Assembly (NCBI GenBank): GCA_016765335.1
Contig: JAESQE010000531.1
Location: 1 to 5,859, forward strand
DNA: 5,859 nt
DNA from: Planctomycetaceae bacterium
GTDB lineage: Bacteria; Planctomycetota; Planctomycetia; Planctomycetales; Planctomycetaceae
Reading direction: 5' to 3'
The notes beneath the pieces were generated by a model. That model was not told the DNA's origin. It worked only from the letters and a program-made list of their open reading frames with translations, and did not search any database. The number at the start of each line of letters is the position of its first letter. The stretch's first letter is position 1. The position numbers were made by a program, and so were the translations under genes. This document shows, piece after piece, positions 1-5,832 of the stretch.

Positions 1-94
1 GATAGAAAAGGGATGTGCGATATAAATGGATTCATTTGGTTCTCTTTGATCAGTAATTCTTAATACAGCTCAGAAGACATTGCCAGCGGGGGGT

Positions 95-156
95 AGACAT
101 TCTTGTCTGCCTTAATTGAAGGCATGCTCGAACGACACAGACACAGAATGTCTGTG
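95..156 (+). promoter_or_regulatory. Overlapping inverted repeats in the permease leader
   Basis: Four related segments built on AGACA/TGTCT lie within 62 nt. CACAGACA (136-143) pairs perfectly with TGTCTGTG (149-156) across a 5-nt loop. AGACATTC (95-102) pairs perfectly with GAATGTCT (146-153), and TGTCTG (104-109) pairs with CAGACA (138-143). The first and second pairings share bases, so they exclude each other, as in an attenuator or antiterminator switch. The tract after the main hairpin (CCCC, then TTGAAATTTT) is only moderately T-rich, so it is a poor intrinsic terminator. The element lies 5' of the permease if translation starts at 196, and inside the gene if the TTG at 103 is used. 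A regulatory role is inference; the inverted repeats are seen directly. Confidence 0.35.
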
Positions 157-195
157 CCCCTTGAAATTTTAATCTTCAAACAGGTTGGTCAGCAG

Positions 196-1029
196 ATGTA
201 TGAATCGGAGACAGACAATTTGATTGCGGGTCGGTCTGGGCAGGATTCCTGGCGTGGATGGCTCGGGCATGGTCTGAAAGCTGTTTTGCCTCCCGTGTTT
301 TGTCTGGTTGCGGGGATTATTGTTTGGGATTTGGTTATTCGGTTCGGGAATATTGATCGTTATTTGCTGCCGACTCCCTGGGCAGTGATGGATGTTTTGC
401 TGGGACGTTCAGGCGATTTGCTTTGTGCGGCCTGGATTACTTTTTGTTCTGCATTGACCGGGTTTGTTTTCAGTCTGGTAACCGGGTTGTTGGTGGCCAC
501 ATTGTTTTCAGAATTTCGCTGGTTTCGCCAAGGATGTTATCCGTATGCGATATTTCTGCATACGGTCCCAATTGTTGCGATTTCGCCCTTAATTATTACT
601 TGGTTCGGTTATGGAAACCGAAGCGTTGTTGTGATTACTTATATTGTGAGTCTGTTTCCGATCATCACCTCAGCGACCAATGGGATGCTTCAGGCGAGCG
701 GCGAATTGAAAGAACTCTTCCAGTTGTACGGTGCTTCCCGCTGGGCTGTATTGTGGAAGTTGAAGTTGCCCTCCGCGATTCCGCAGATTATCTCCGGGGC
801 ACAAACAGCTTCGGGGCTGGCTGTTGTGGGGGCGATTGTGGGAGAATTCTTTGCGGGTTATGAAGCAGGCCAATTTGGGTTGGGGTATTACATCTTTTCT
901 GCACAAGGGATGTTTCGAACCGATATACTGCTCGCTGCGGTGCTTCTGTCAACATTATTGGGGATCGGGCTGTTTGCTCTTGTTACGATATTGGCGAGTA
1001 CGGTTTTGCGTCGCTGGACGATTCGTTGA
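196..1029 (+). CDS. ABC transporter permease, SsuC/TauC/NrtB-like (BPD_transp_1 family)
   Basis: This is an inner-membrane permease subunit of an ATP-driven importer of the nitrate/sulfonate/taurine group. With the start at ATG 196 it has 277 residues, the usual length for the family. Hydrophobic segments lie near residues 29-50, 77-104, 117-139 and 144-162, with more after residue 205 and at the C-terminus (about 244-271). The cytoplasmic EAA loop that docks on the ATPase is clear: ELFQLYGASRW, then KLPSAIP at about 173-196, with the conserved Gly and the LP pair. The reading frame stays open upstream to a TTG at 103, with in-frame ATGs at 124 and 148. I prefer 196 because the extra residues are not hydrophobic and the upstream DNA is a hairpin-forming leader. 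No strong ribosome-binding site decides the matter: AGGT at 182-185 is weak, and six Gs lie 9 nt before the TTG. The ATPase and solute-binding partners are outside the window, so the substrate is unknown. The next gene follows on the same strand after 97 nt. Confidence 0.9.
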   Translation: MYESETDNLIAGRSGQDSWRGWLGHGLKAVLPPVFCLVAGIIVWDLVIRFGNIDRYLLPTPWAVMDVLLGRSGDLLCAAWITFCSALTGFVFSLVTGLLVATLFSEFRWFRQGCYPYAIFLHTVPIVAISPLIITWFGYGNRSVVVITYIVSLFPIITSATNGMLQASGELKELFQLYGASRWAVLWKLKLPSAIPQIISGAQTASGLAVVGAIVGEFFAGYEAGQFGLGYYIFSAQGMFRTDILLAAVLLSTLLGIGLFALVTILASTVLRRWTIR

Positions 1030-1055
1030 TTTTTCCTTCTGCTTTGATATTCAGC

Positions 1056-1084
1056 TTACCTCAATTGGTTTTGCCGGTTAAAAT
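1056..1084 (+). promoter_or_regulatory. Possible sigma70-type promoter for the exported protein gene
   Basis: TAAAAT at 1079-1084 matches five of six bases of the TATAAT consensus. It is preceded, at a 17-nt spacing, by TTACCT (1056-1061), which matches only three of six of TTGACA. It would start transcription about 35 nt before the ATG at 1127. The weak -35 box and poor knowledge of planctomycete promoters keep confidence low. Read-through from the permease is equally possible, since I see no terminator between the two genes. Confidence 0.25.
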
Positions 1085-1113
1085 CGTACGCATCGATCTA
1101 AGTGGTAGTTTTC

Positions 1114-1118
1114 AAGGA
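1114..1118 (+). promoter_or_regulatory. Ribosome-binding site deciding the start at 1127
   Basis: AAGGA ends 8 nt before the ATG at 1127, which is ideal spacing. The alternative in-frame ATG at 1118 overlaps this motif, so it could not use it. The site therefore favours the 459-residue form beginning MLNYTML. Confidence 0.6.
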
Positions 1119-1126
1119 TGATTTTT

Positions 1127-2506
1127 ATGTTGAATTACACGATGCTTGTGCATTTGTTGAGAGTTCGTTTCTGTTTGTTTTGTCTGGCTTGGTTGATGAG
1201 CTGTGGCCTGGCAGAGACTGCGACTTTTGCAGAATCGTTTGTGGTACGAGAACCAGTCAACGATTCTCGATCTTTTCAGGTTACGATGCAGGTGCACGCC
1301 AAGGGGACATTGAAAACGCCTTCCCGGGAGAAGAAACCGACAGATCTCCCGCTCGAAGTGCAGGCCTCGATGAAGTACACCGAACGCAGATTGCCTTCTG
1401 CTGGGCGTGAAAACCGAGCTTGGCGTTCCTTTCGAGTGTACACCCAGGCTGCATCAAAAGTGGTTGTGAAAGAGCAGACAACCACATTACAACTTTCGCC
1501 TCAGGTGCGTGAGTTGATCGCAGAAGGGAAACGCTCGGGGCTGATTTTGTATAACGAGATTACACCACTAAAACGAAGCGATCTCGATTTACTTACCATT
1601 CCTGGAGATCCGTTATGTCTGCTTCCGATTTTGCCGAGTCAGGATGTTGAAGTTGGGGAAACCTGGGCGATTCCCCAATGGGCTGCTCAAATGTTTGTTG
1701 GGATTGAAGCCGCGGTTTCTTCGAAGCTTACGGGGAAATTGCTTTCGGTTTCTGATGGGATCGCAAAATTGCAGATCACCGGTGAAGTTTCGGGAGCGAC
1801 CGCAGGGGCAGAAATTATTGTCGTGTTAAATGGCACAGGCAGTTTCGATCTCAAGTCGCAAACGTTGACAGCATTCAAATTGATTCAACAGGAGAAGAGA
1901 AGTATCAGTGCAGTTTCCCCCGGGATGGATGTGACGGCTACCATCCAGTGGACCCGAAATGTTCTTCCGGAAACGCAGGGGATTCCTGATGCACCGATTG
2001 CAGAGATTCCATTGGATCCGCCAGCATTGTCTGGTTTGTTACAGTTGCAGTCGAAGCATTGGAATATTCGGTTGATGCATGATCGCAACTGGCATCTGTT
2101 TCAGGAAATTCCTACAGTCACGGTGATGCGGCTTGTGGAATCGGGGAGTCTGCTGAGTCAATGTAACATCGCAAAAATTCAATCCGCTGGTCCGGGAAGG
2201 CACGTCTCGCCCGAGCAGTTTGAAAATGATATTCGTACTTCTTTGGGAGATCAAGTCAGCGAAATTATCGATGCAGGAGAAGTCCCCAGTGAAAATGAAA
2301 ATTATATCTACCGTGTGATTGCTGCGGGCACAGCGACGGAATTGGAAATGGTTTGGGTCTACTATTTATGTGCCAGCCCGCAGGGAAAGCAGGTTTCGTT
2401 CGTCTTTGCGGTAGAACGTTCAAACCTGGAAGCCTTGAATGATCGAGACCTGGCAATGGTGTTGTCCCTGAAATTCCTGCCAGAAAAAAGTGCTCCAACT
2501 CCTTGA
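1127..2506 (+). CDS. Exported protein of unknown function, planctomycete-type
   Basis: The protein has 459 residues from the ATG at 1127; an ATG at 1118 would add three residues. The N-terminus is a signal peptide: an Arg at about 13, then a hydrophobic stretch FCLFCLAWLMSCG. The LMSC tetrad, with Cys26, resembles a loose lipobox, so a lipoprotein is possible; cleavage after GLA (about residue 28) is the alternative. The mature part seems to have two regions. Residues 45-280 are predicted strand-rich and contain a VGETWAIP motif near 176-183, where the alternating pattern resembles other planctomycete secreted proteins I know only as hypothetical. Residues 305-455 (HWNIRLMHDRNW near 311, a lone Cys at 346, YRVIAAGTATELEMVWVYYL near 395, SFVFAVE near 424) have the strand-helix-strand look of PsbP/DcrB-like domains, which often begin with a W-containing strand and end in a hydrophobic strand. 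That resemblance is by eye. No catalytic motif is visible, and I cannot assign a function. Confidence 0.85.
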   Translation: MLNYTMLVHLLRVRFCLFCLAWLMSCGLAETATFAESFVVREPVNDSRSFQVTMQVHAKGTLKTPSREKKPTDLPLEVQASMKYTERRLPSAGRENRAWRSFRVYTQAASKVVVKEQTTTLQLSPQVRELIAEGKRSGLILYNEITPLKRSDLDLLTIPGDPLCLLPILPSQDVEVGETWAIPQWAAQMFVGIEAAVSSKLTGKLLSVSDGIAKLQITGEVSGATAGAEIIVVLNGTGSFDLKSQTLTAFKLIQQEKRSISAVSPGMDVTATIQWTRNVLPETQGIPDAPIAEIPLDPPALSGLLQLQSKHWNIRLMHDRNWHLFQEIPTVTVMRLVESGSLLSQCNIAKIQSAGPGRHVSPEQFENDIRTSLGDQVSEIIDAGEVPSENENYIYRVIAAGTATELEMVWVYYLCASPQGKQVSFVFAVERSNLEALNDRDLAMVLSLKFLPEKSAPTP

Positions 2507-2526
2507 TGACTGTAGTGCTTGGAGCA
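2482..2526 (-). terminator. Intrinsic terminator candidate for the minus-strand gene at 2743-3426
   Basis: TGCTCCAA (2491-2498) and TTGGAGCA (2519-2526) form a perfect 8-bp stem around a 20-nt loop. Read on the minus strand, the stem is followed directly by CTTTTTTCTG (from 2490 leftwards), the U-tract of a Rho-independent terminator. It lies 217 nt beyond the minus-strand stop codon. Its left arm overlaps the last codons of the convergent plus-strand gene, whose stop is at 2504-2506. On the plus strand the stem is followed by AAAATAG, so it would not terminate that gene. The long loop is the main weakness. Confidence 0.45.
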
Positions 2527-2564
2527 AAATAGATAGGCAAATTCAAAACTTTGACGTGAGGGAC

Positions 2565-2676
2565 TGTTTGAGCAGCGGCAATGCTTCTCAAATATTTATC
2601 CTCGGGTGCCTGCGGCACTCACACGACCCTGAACGGGATCGTATGAGCTACCCGGTTGCTGTACTGACTGCAGCAA
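2565..2676. repeat. Cluster of small inverted repeats between convergent genes
   Basis: Four stem-loops follow one another. The first is TTTGAG (2567-2572) with CTCAAA (2587-2592), extended by one G-T and one T-A pair outside and by AGC/GCT inside after one mismatch. The second is GTGCC-TGC-GGCAC (2606-2618). The third is ACGACCC (2623-2629) with GGGATCGT (2635-2642), with one bulged A. The fourth is TTGCTG (2656-2661) with CAGCAA (2671-2676). CGGGT (2603-2607) can also pair with ACCCG (2650-2654) to enclose the middle two as a three-way junction. It could be a REP-like dispersed element, a terminator region for the plus-strand gene (the first hairpin is followed by TATTTATC), or a small structured RNA. 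No open frame here looks like a real protein. Confidence 0.4.
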
Positions 2677-2742
2677 TATTACGAGTCGCTTCAAGATTTT
2701 GCTGTCATGACAGAGAATACGAACTTGTAAAAAGGAACGGAA

Positions 2743-3426
2743 CTACTTTTCCAAGCTCATGGAGATGCAAACTGGCGCAGCTGCTGTTTCATCTTTCCGA
2801 GCGATGTAGTCGATCTTTGTTACTTCCTTATCTGGGTGCGGGTTCTCCCAGGTTGTTAGATACAAACGTAATCTGCAATCGAGTTGCTTGGCAAGCTCGT
2901 TGTCACCAATCCAAACGATTTTGCTATTGGTTGTGCCCTTCTCGACTTCACGGAACCACCAGTCTCGAACATCTTCTCCGTAGATGATCGGGATCGTTTC
3001 TTTGGTTTTATCTGCATAATGAATCAGGTAATCACCGACACGTGTGCCAGCTACGACATGATAACGCGACCCTGCTATGTTTGGTCCGCCCCCGTAAGCC
3101 ACTGCATGGAGAATATGCAATTTACTGAATTGGCTTTCTACTTCAATATTGACGACCTTGCCTGGTCTGTTTGTTATAGTCGTGCTACCGAGTTGGATCA
3201 CTCCATTGCCGATGAATAACTTTACGCCGTCAAAGGACTGTTCGCCTCTTGGAACTGTCAGGAAATTGCCTGGGCGACCATCAACACCATCGCCGAATTT
3301 AACATCCAGTTTGTGGTTATATTTATCTTTAAGATCTACAAAGGTGAATTCCTTGACATCTTCTGCATTGACCGAAGCCAAGCCCAGCAGGCAATATGTT
3401 ACACCGGTTACGAATAAACGATTCAT
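2743..3426 (-). CDS. Secreted protein, probably beta-sandwich, of unknown function
   Basis: The protein has 227 residues from the ATG at 3426. A TTG six bases upstream is also in frame but less likely. A typical signal peptide opens it (MNRLFVTGVTYCLLGLASVNA), with cleavage expected before EDVKEF. The mature protein is rich in short alternating strands. It carries motifs I associate with a planctomycete extracellular domain that resembles carbohydrate-binding beta-sandwiches: LHILHA at 103-108, GDYLIHYAD at 131-139, TIPIIYGEDVRDWW at 144-157 and LYLTTWENPHPDKEV at 188-202. The family resemblance is from memory, and no enzyme active site is visible. Residues 45-80 read like a repeated GDGVDG/FIGNGVIQLG strand pattern. 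It is transcribed in the same direction as the sulfatase, which ends 229 nt upstream of it, so a role at the cell surface or in polysaccharide handling is plausible but inferred. The terminator candidate at 2482-2526 would end its transcript. Confidence 0.85.
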   Translation of the reverse strand: MNRLFVTGVTYCLLGLASVNAEDVKEFTFVDLKDKYNHKLDVKFGDGVDGRPGNFLTVPRGEQSFDGVKLFIGNGVIQLGSTTITNRPGKVVNIEVESQFSKLHILHAVAYGGGPNIAGSRYHVVAGTRVGDYLIHYADKTKETIPIIYGEDVRDWWFREVEKGTTNSKIVWIGDNELAKQLDCRLRLYLTTWENPHPDKEVTKIDYIARKDETAAAPVCISMSLEK

Positions 3427-3655
3427 TTGCAAGATTCCAGTTGTAGAAGAGGAGACGTGAATACTGTGAAAGAGTAACGCATGTGGCGTCTATGTATTTT
3501 AAATGGTAAAAAGAATCGAGCATGTACGCAACATAATTCATACAATTCGTAACACTCGTTATGTGAAAATGCAGTTCGGTTACCTGCGAATTGCGAGGAG
3601 TTACAAACGCTTCAGTCAGTAAGAATCAATGAACTGGGCTGTTTTTTTAAGTTCA
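3427..3655 (-). other. Intergenic region upstream of the secreted beta-rich protein
   Basis: This 229-nt, AT-rich stretch holds no credible gene. On the minus strand, TAAAAT (3496-3501) is a five-of-six match to a -10 box, about 70 nt before the ATG at 3426. No acceptable -35 box is found at 15-18 nt. Near the sulfatase stop, TGAACT and AGTTCA (around 3630-3655) form a 6-bp stem with a long loop and no following U-tract on the minus strand. The sulfatase therefore lacks an obvious intrinsic terminator, and read-through into the next gene is possible. Confidence 0.3.
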
Positions 3656-5134
3656 CTATTTCCGTAGTGGGCGGTAGTCGGGGTGATTTGGAGAGGTGTA
3701 GAGGCGACGGGCTTTGGAGCGGCCGCCTTTCCAGATGTCGTATTCCGGGTCTGCGTATTTGTTGAAGAACTGATACATTTTGCCCTGCAATTCTTTTTGG
3801 ACCTGGGCGTATTCGGCTTGTCCGTAAAGGTTAACACGTTCGAACGGATCGTTTTTCATATCGTAGAATTCGCTTGGTCCTGGCGGATCTCGTCGTTCGA
3901 CATATTTCCAATTTTCAATCCGAGCCGATCGGCAACCTTCCATTTCGTAATACATCGCTGTTTCCCAATCAATTTGTTCGCCTCTTAAAATAGGGGCGTA
4001 ACTGCGACCGGGGGAAACCGGTTTTTTAGGCATGCGATGTTTTAGGCCCAGGTAATCAAGCAGGCTCGGCATGAAATCGTAATTGGTCACCATGTGGTTG
4101 CTTTGCCCTGGTTGGATGCCAGCAGGGTGCCTGAAAATGAGCGGGACATGCATCATCATATCGTGAGCTGCATAGGGCCGGGTATGATCGCCCATGCCAA
4201 AGAAGCCGTTTTGTCCGCCCATCCAACCTTGATCTCCGGTGAAAATGACAATCGTGTTTTCATCCAACCCGTGTTTTTTGAGCGTTTCCATGACGGTTCC
4301 GACCCCATCATCGATGCCACTAACCTCAGCTGCAACACGCCGGATGCTGACAATATTGTTGTGGAAATCTTTGTTGTTGTATTGCCAGGGATGTATGTTG
4401 TCTCTGGGGAATGAAGGCAAGAATTTATCTGAATAATATTCGGCGTGCCGATTCTGAGCTTCTCGCAACAGCAATGTGCTCAGGCAATACGGTCCGTTGT
4501 AAGACAGGAATAAAAAGAACGGTTTTTCGCCCTCCTTGTTTTTTTCGATGAAGCTGACCGCATGATCTGTCCAGAAATCAGTCATGTACTTGGGTGTCTT
4601 CTTGACTTCGCCATTTTCGATGATCGGGTCTTCATAAAAGTTGGAAGTGCTTCCGCGGACCATCGTGGTCCAATCAGAATATTCAGGCTGTGGGGTCATG
4701 TTTTCTCCCAAATGCCACTTGCCGCTCAGTCCACAGACGTAACCTTCGGAATGAAGAATTTCTGGAAGCGTTTCGAATTCTTCGAGTGCGTAATATGCTT
4801 CAGGGCCGACCATGTATTTTTGGTCAAAGAAAGAATGTAGACCATGCTGCGAGGGGATCAGTCCGGTGAGGTACGTTGCCCGAGTTGGTGAACAAACCGG
4901 ATTGTTACTCATCGATCGTTTAAACAACATGCCTTGCTTGGCGAGTTGATCAATATGAGGCGTGCGGATATCTTTGTTGCCATAACATCCCAGAGTCCAG
5001 GCCCCATGATTATCTGTGAGAATGAAAACAATATTGGGTCGCTTCTGGGACGCTTGAATTGCAATCAGGTTTGATTGACCAACAATCATTAATAGCAACG
5101 TGGTACAACAAAACAAAATCGGTGAGCGGTTCAT
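3656..5134 (-). CDS. Secreted sulfatase (arylsulfatase family, formylglycine type)
   Basis: The enzyme hydrolyses sulfate esters, probably on sulfated polysaccharides or glycosides, outside the cytoplasm. It has 492 residues from ATG 5134, chosen because AGAGGA lies 10 nt upstream and a signal peptide follows (residues 1-29, hydrophobic CCTTLLLMIVG). A longer in-frame form reaching 5239 lacks a signal at its end. The family signature is CSPTRATYLTG, with Cys81 as the residue converted to formylglycine and Arg85 in the same motif. The metal-site region TDNHGAWTLGCYGN starts at about 40, GKWHLG (Lys139, His141) follows, and FTGDQGWMGGQNGFFGMGDHTRP lies at about 298-320. HVPLIFRHP (329-337) and the C-terminal subdomain (YEMEGCRSARIENWKYV, then EFYDMKNDPFERVNL) are typical. 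Compared with textbook sulfatases, the second Asp of DD is Asn42, the residue after Asp301 is Gln, the usual active-site Lys falls at Met314 and a His near 216 is Tyr. These look like features of a variant subfamily. A maturation enzyme is not in the window. The specific substrate cannot be read from sequence. Confidence 0.95.
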   Translation of the reverse strand: MNRSPILFCCTTLLLMIVGQSNLIAIQASQKRPNIVFILTDNHGAWTLGCYGNKDIRTPHIDQLAKQGMLFKRSMSNNPVCSPTRATYLTGLIPSQHGLHSFFDQKYMVGPEAYYALEEFETLPEILHSEGYVCGLSGKWHLGENMTPQPEYSDWTTMVRGSTSNFYEDPIIENGEVKKTPKYMTDFWTDHAVSFIEKNKEGEKPFFLFLSYNGPYCLSTLLLREAQNRHAEYYSDKFLPSFPRDNIHPWQYNNKDFHNNIVSIRRVAAEVSGIDDGVGTVMETLKKHGLDENTIVIFTGDQGWMGGQNGFFGMGDHTRPYAAHDMMMHVPLIFRHPAGIQPGQSNHMVTNYDFMPSLLDYLGLKHRMPKKPVSPGRSYAPILRGEQIDWETAMYYEMEGCRSARIENWKYVERRDPPGPSEFYDMKNDPFERVNLYGQAEYAQVQKELQGKMYQFFNKYADPEYDIWKGGRSKARRLYTSPNHPDYRPLRK

Positions 5135-5144
5135 ATTGTTTTGA

Positions 5145-5150
5145 TCCTCT
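5145..5150 (-). promoter_or_regulatory. Ribosome-binding site of the sulfatase gene
   Basis: The minus strand reads AGAGGA here, ending 10 nt before the ATG at 5134. It decides that start over the longer in-frame alternatives, which would put a charged, non-signal sequence ahead of the signal peptide. Confidence 0.6.
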
Positions 5151-5176
5151 ATACTTCGAGGTAACCACCAGGAAGC

Positions 5177-5205
5177 TTTGGCGTGAACGGGAACGTTAAG
5201 CCAAA
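5177..5205. other. Stem-loop in the gap before the sulfatase gene
   Basis: TTTGGC (5177-5182) pairs with GCCAAA (5200-5205), and AACG (5186-5189) pairs with CGTT (5194-5197) inside it, leaving GGAA as a four-base loop on the plus strand (UUCC in the minus-strand transcript). An internal asymmetric loop separates the two stems. It sits in the 117-nt gap between the small membrane protein gene and the sulfatase, 43 nt before the sulfatase ATG. There is no U-tract on the minus strand, so it is not a standard terminator. A role in mRNA processing or translation control is only a guess. Confidence 0.3.
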
Positions 5206-5251
5206 AGGATAATTCAACATCGAACTTAAATACAAGCAACGCGTGAGATGA

Positions 5252-5590
5252 TTATTGCATTGCGATGACATCCGTGATGCGATTGATGAAGTTGGCACCC
5301 GCGAAATAGAGGCTGAGTGTTACAATAAGAATCAGAATGATAATGATCATCATGAGAATGACACCACTCCAGCGACGCATGTCTGGTCCCTGGGACATCA
5401 TTCGGAAATATTCTAAGAAACCCGAATTGTAGTCGGCCTTATCGACATGCAACGGCTGCTTTTCGAGATGAAATTTGACGCTGAGTTTCTCCCCCGGCGA
5501 GTTCTCAGGCTTACTGTGCTTGACCGGAATGTTCTCTTTGAACTGTTCTTTGGATTCGGGGTGAGGAATATGTGAGTTGTGATTGTCCAT
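5252..5590 (-). CDS. Small single-helix membrane protein of unknown function
   Basis: The protein has 112 residues, starting at ATG 5590 with AGGA 8 nt upstream. The first 70 residues are hydrophilic, rich in His, Lys, Glu and Pro, and probably disordered. A single membrane helix follows at about 76-97 (GVILMMIIIILILIVTLSLYF), preceded by MRRW and followed by a 15-residue tail. The paired Arg suggests the long N-terminal part is cytoplasmic and the short tail lies outside, as in C-terminally anchored proteins. No signal peptide and no known domain is recognised. It lies 117 nt upstream of the sulfatase on the same strand, so the two may be co-transcribed, but the gap is large and contains a hairpin. 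The good ribosome-binding site and a protein-like composition support it as a real gene. Confidence 0.7.
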   Translation of the reverse strand: MDNHNSHIPHPESKEQFKENIPVKHSKPENSPGEKLSVKFHLEKQPLHVDKADYNSGFLEYFRMMSQGPDMRRWSGVILMMIIIILILIVTLSLYFAGANFINRITDVIAMQ

Positions 5591-5598
5591 GTCCAGAT

Positions 5599-5602
5599 TC
5601 CT
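5599..5602 (-). promoter_or_regulatory. Ribosome-binding site of the small membrane protein gene
   Basis: The minus strand reads AGGA, ending 8 nt before the ATG at 5590. This supports that start and the reality of the 112-residue gene. Confidence 0.5.
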
Positions 5603-5832
5603 ATCGTAAAATATTGCATCGTCATTTTTCAGGATGCCGGTCCGGAATTCGACTTTCCTGCAATTCTATGTCGCTAAGTACAAACTACCTGCAAAAAGAG
5701 AAATGAGAAAGAAGAAAACAAAATATTCCTGATGTTTTGAATGATACGCCGAAATACCCTGAAAACAGTCTCAATATTCTATAAGTAAACCCTTGGGCCA
5801 CCCGCCGAATTGTTATTCATTTCCAATTACTT
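5603..5832. other. Gene-free region upstream of the small membrane protein
   Basis: I see no credible coding sequence on either strand. A purine-rich plus-strand tract at about 5693-5724 gives a U/C-rich leader in the minus-strand transcript. AATTG (5808-5812) and CAATT (5824-5828) form a 5-bp stem with an 11-nt loop. The promoter of the small gene should lie here or beyond the window edge, but no convincing -35/-10 pair stands out. Confidence 0.3.

Noticed and set aside
1..63. Open frame from the left edge ending in TAA at 61-63, as a possible tail of an upstream gene
   Set aside because: Only 20 codons, no recognisable family residues, and chance openness is likely at this length.
136..172. 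The 8-bp hairpin at 136-156 as an intrinsic terminator of an upstream gene
   Set aside because: The following tract begins with CCCC and is not a run of T, so it does not fit the Rho-independent pattern well.
423..863. Plus-strand open frame of 146 codons inside the permease
   Set aside because: It is a shifted-frame shadow of the permease, which has clear family motifs.
2265..2618. Minus-strand open frame of 117 codons
   Set aside because: It is mostly antisense to the 459-residue exported protein and spans the terminator hairpin. Its composition is not protein-like.
2490..2987. Plus-strand open frame of 165 codons across the convergent gap
   Set aside because: It runs antisense over the well-supported secreted protein gene, starts inside the end of another gene, is rich in Cys, Arg and Ser without any pattern, and has no ribosome-binding site.
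3630..3655. TGAACT/AGTTCA stem as the sulfatase terminator
   Set aside because: Only six AT-rich pairs with a long loop, and the U-run lies within the loop rather than after the stem.
4094..4414. Plus-strand frame of 106 codons antisense to the sulfatase
   Set aside because: It is a shadow of conserved sulfatase sequence, with no independent start signal or family resemblance.
5690..5726. Pyrimidine tract ending in TTTTTGCAGG on the minus strand, like a eukaryotic 3' splice site
   Set aside because: Everything else (signal peptides, ribosome-binding sites, intron-free genes) is bacterial, and such tracts arise by chance in AT-rich leaders.
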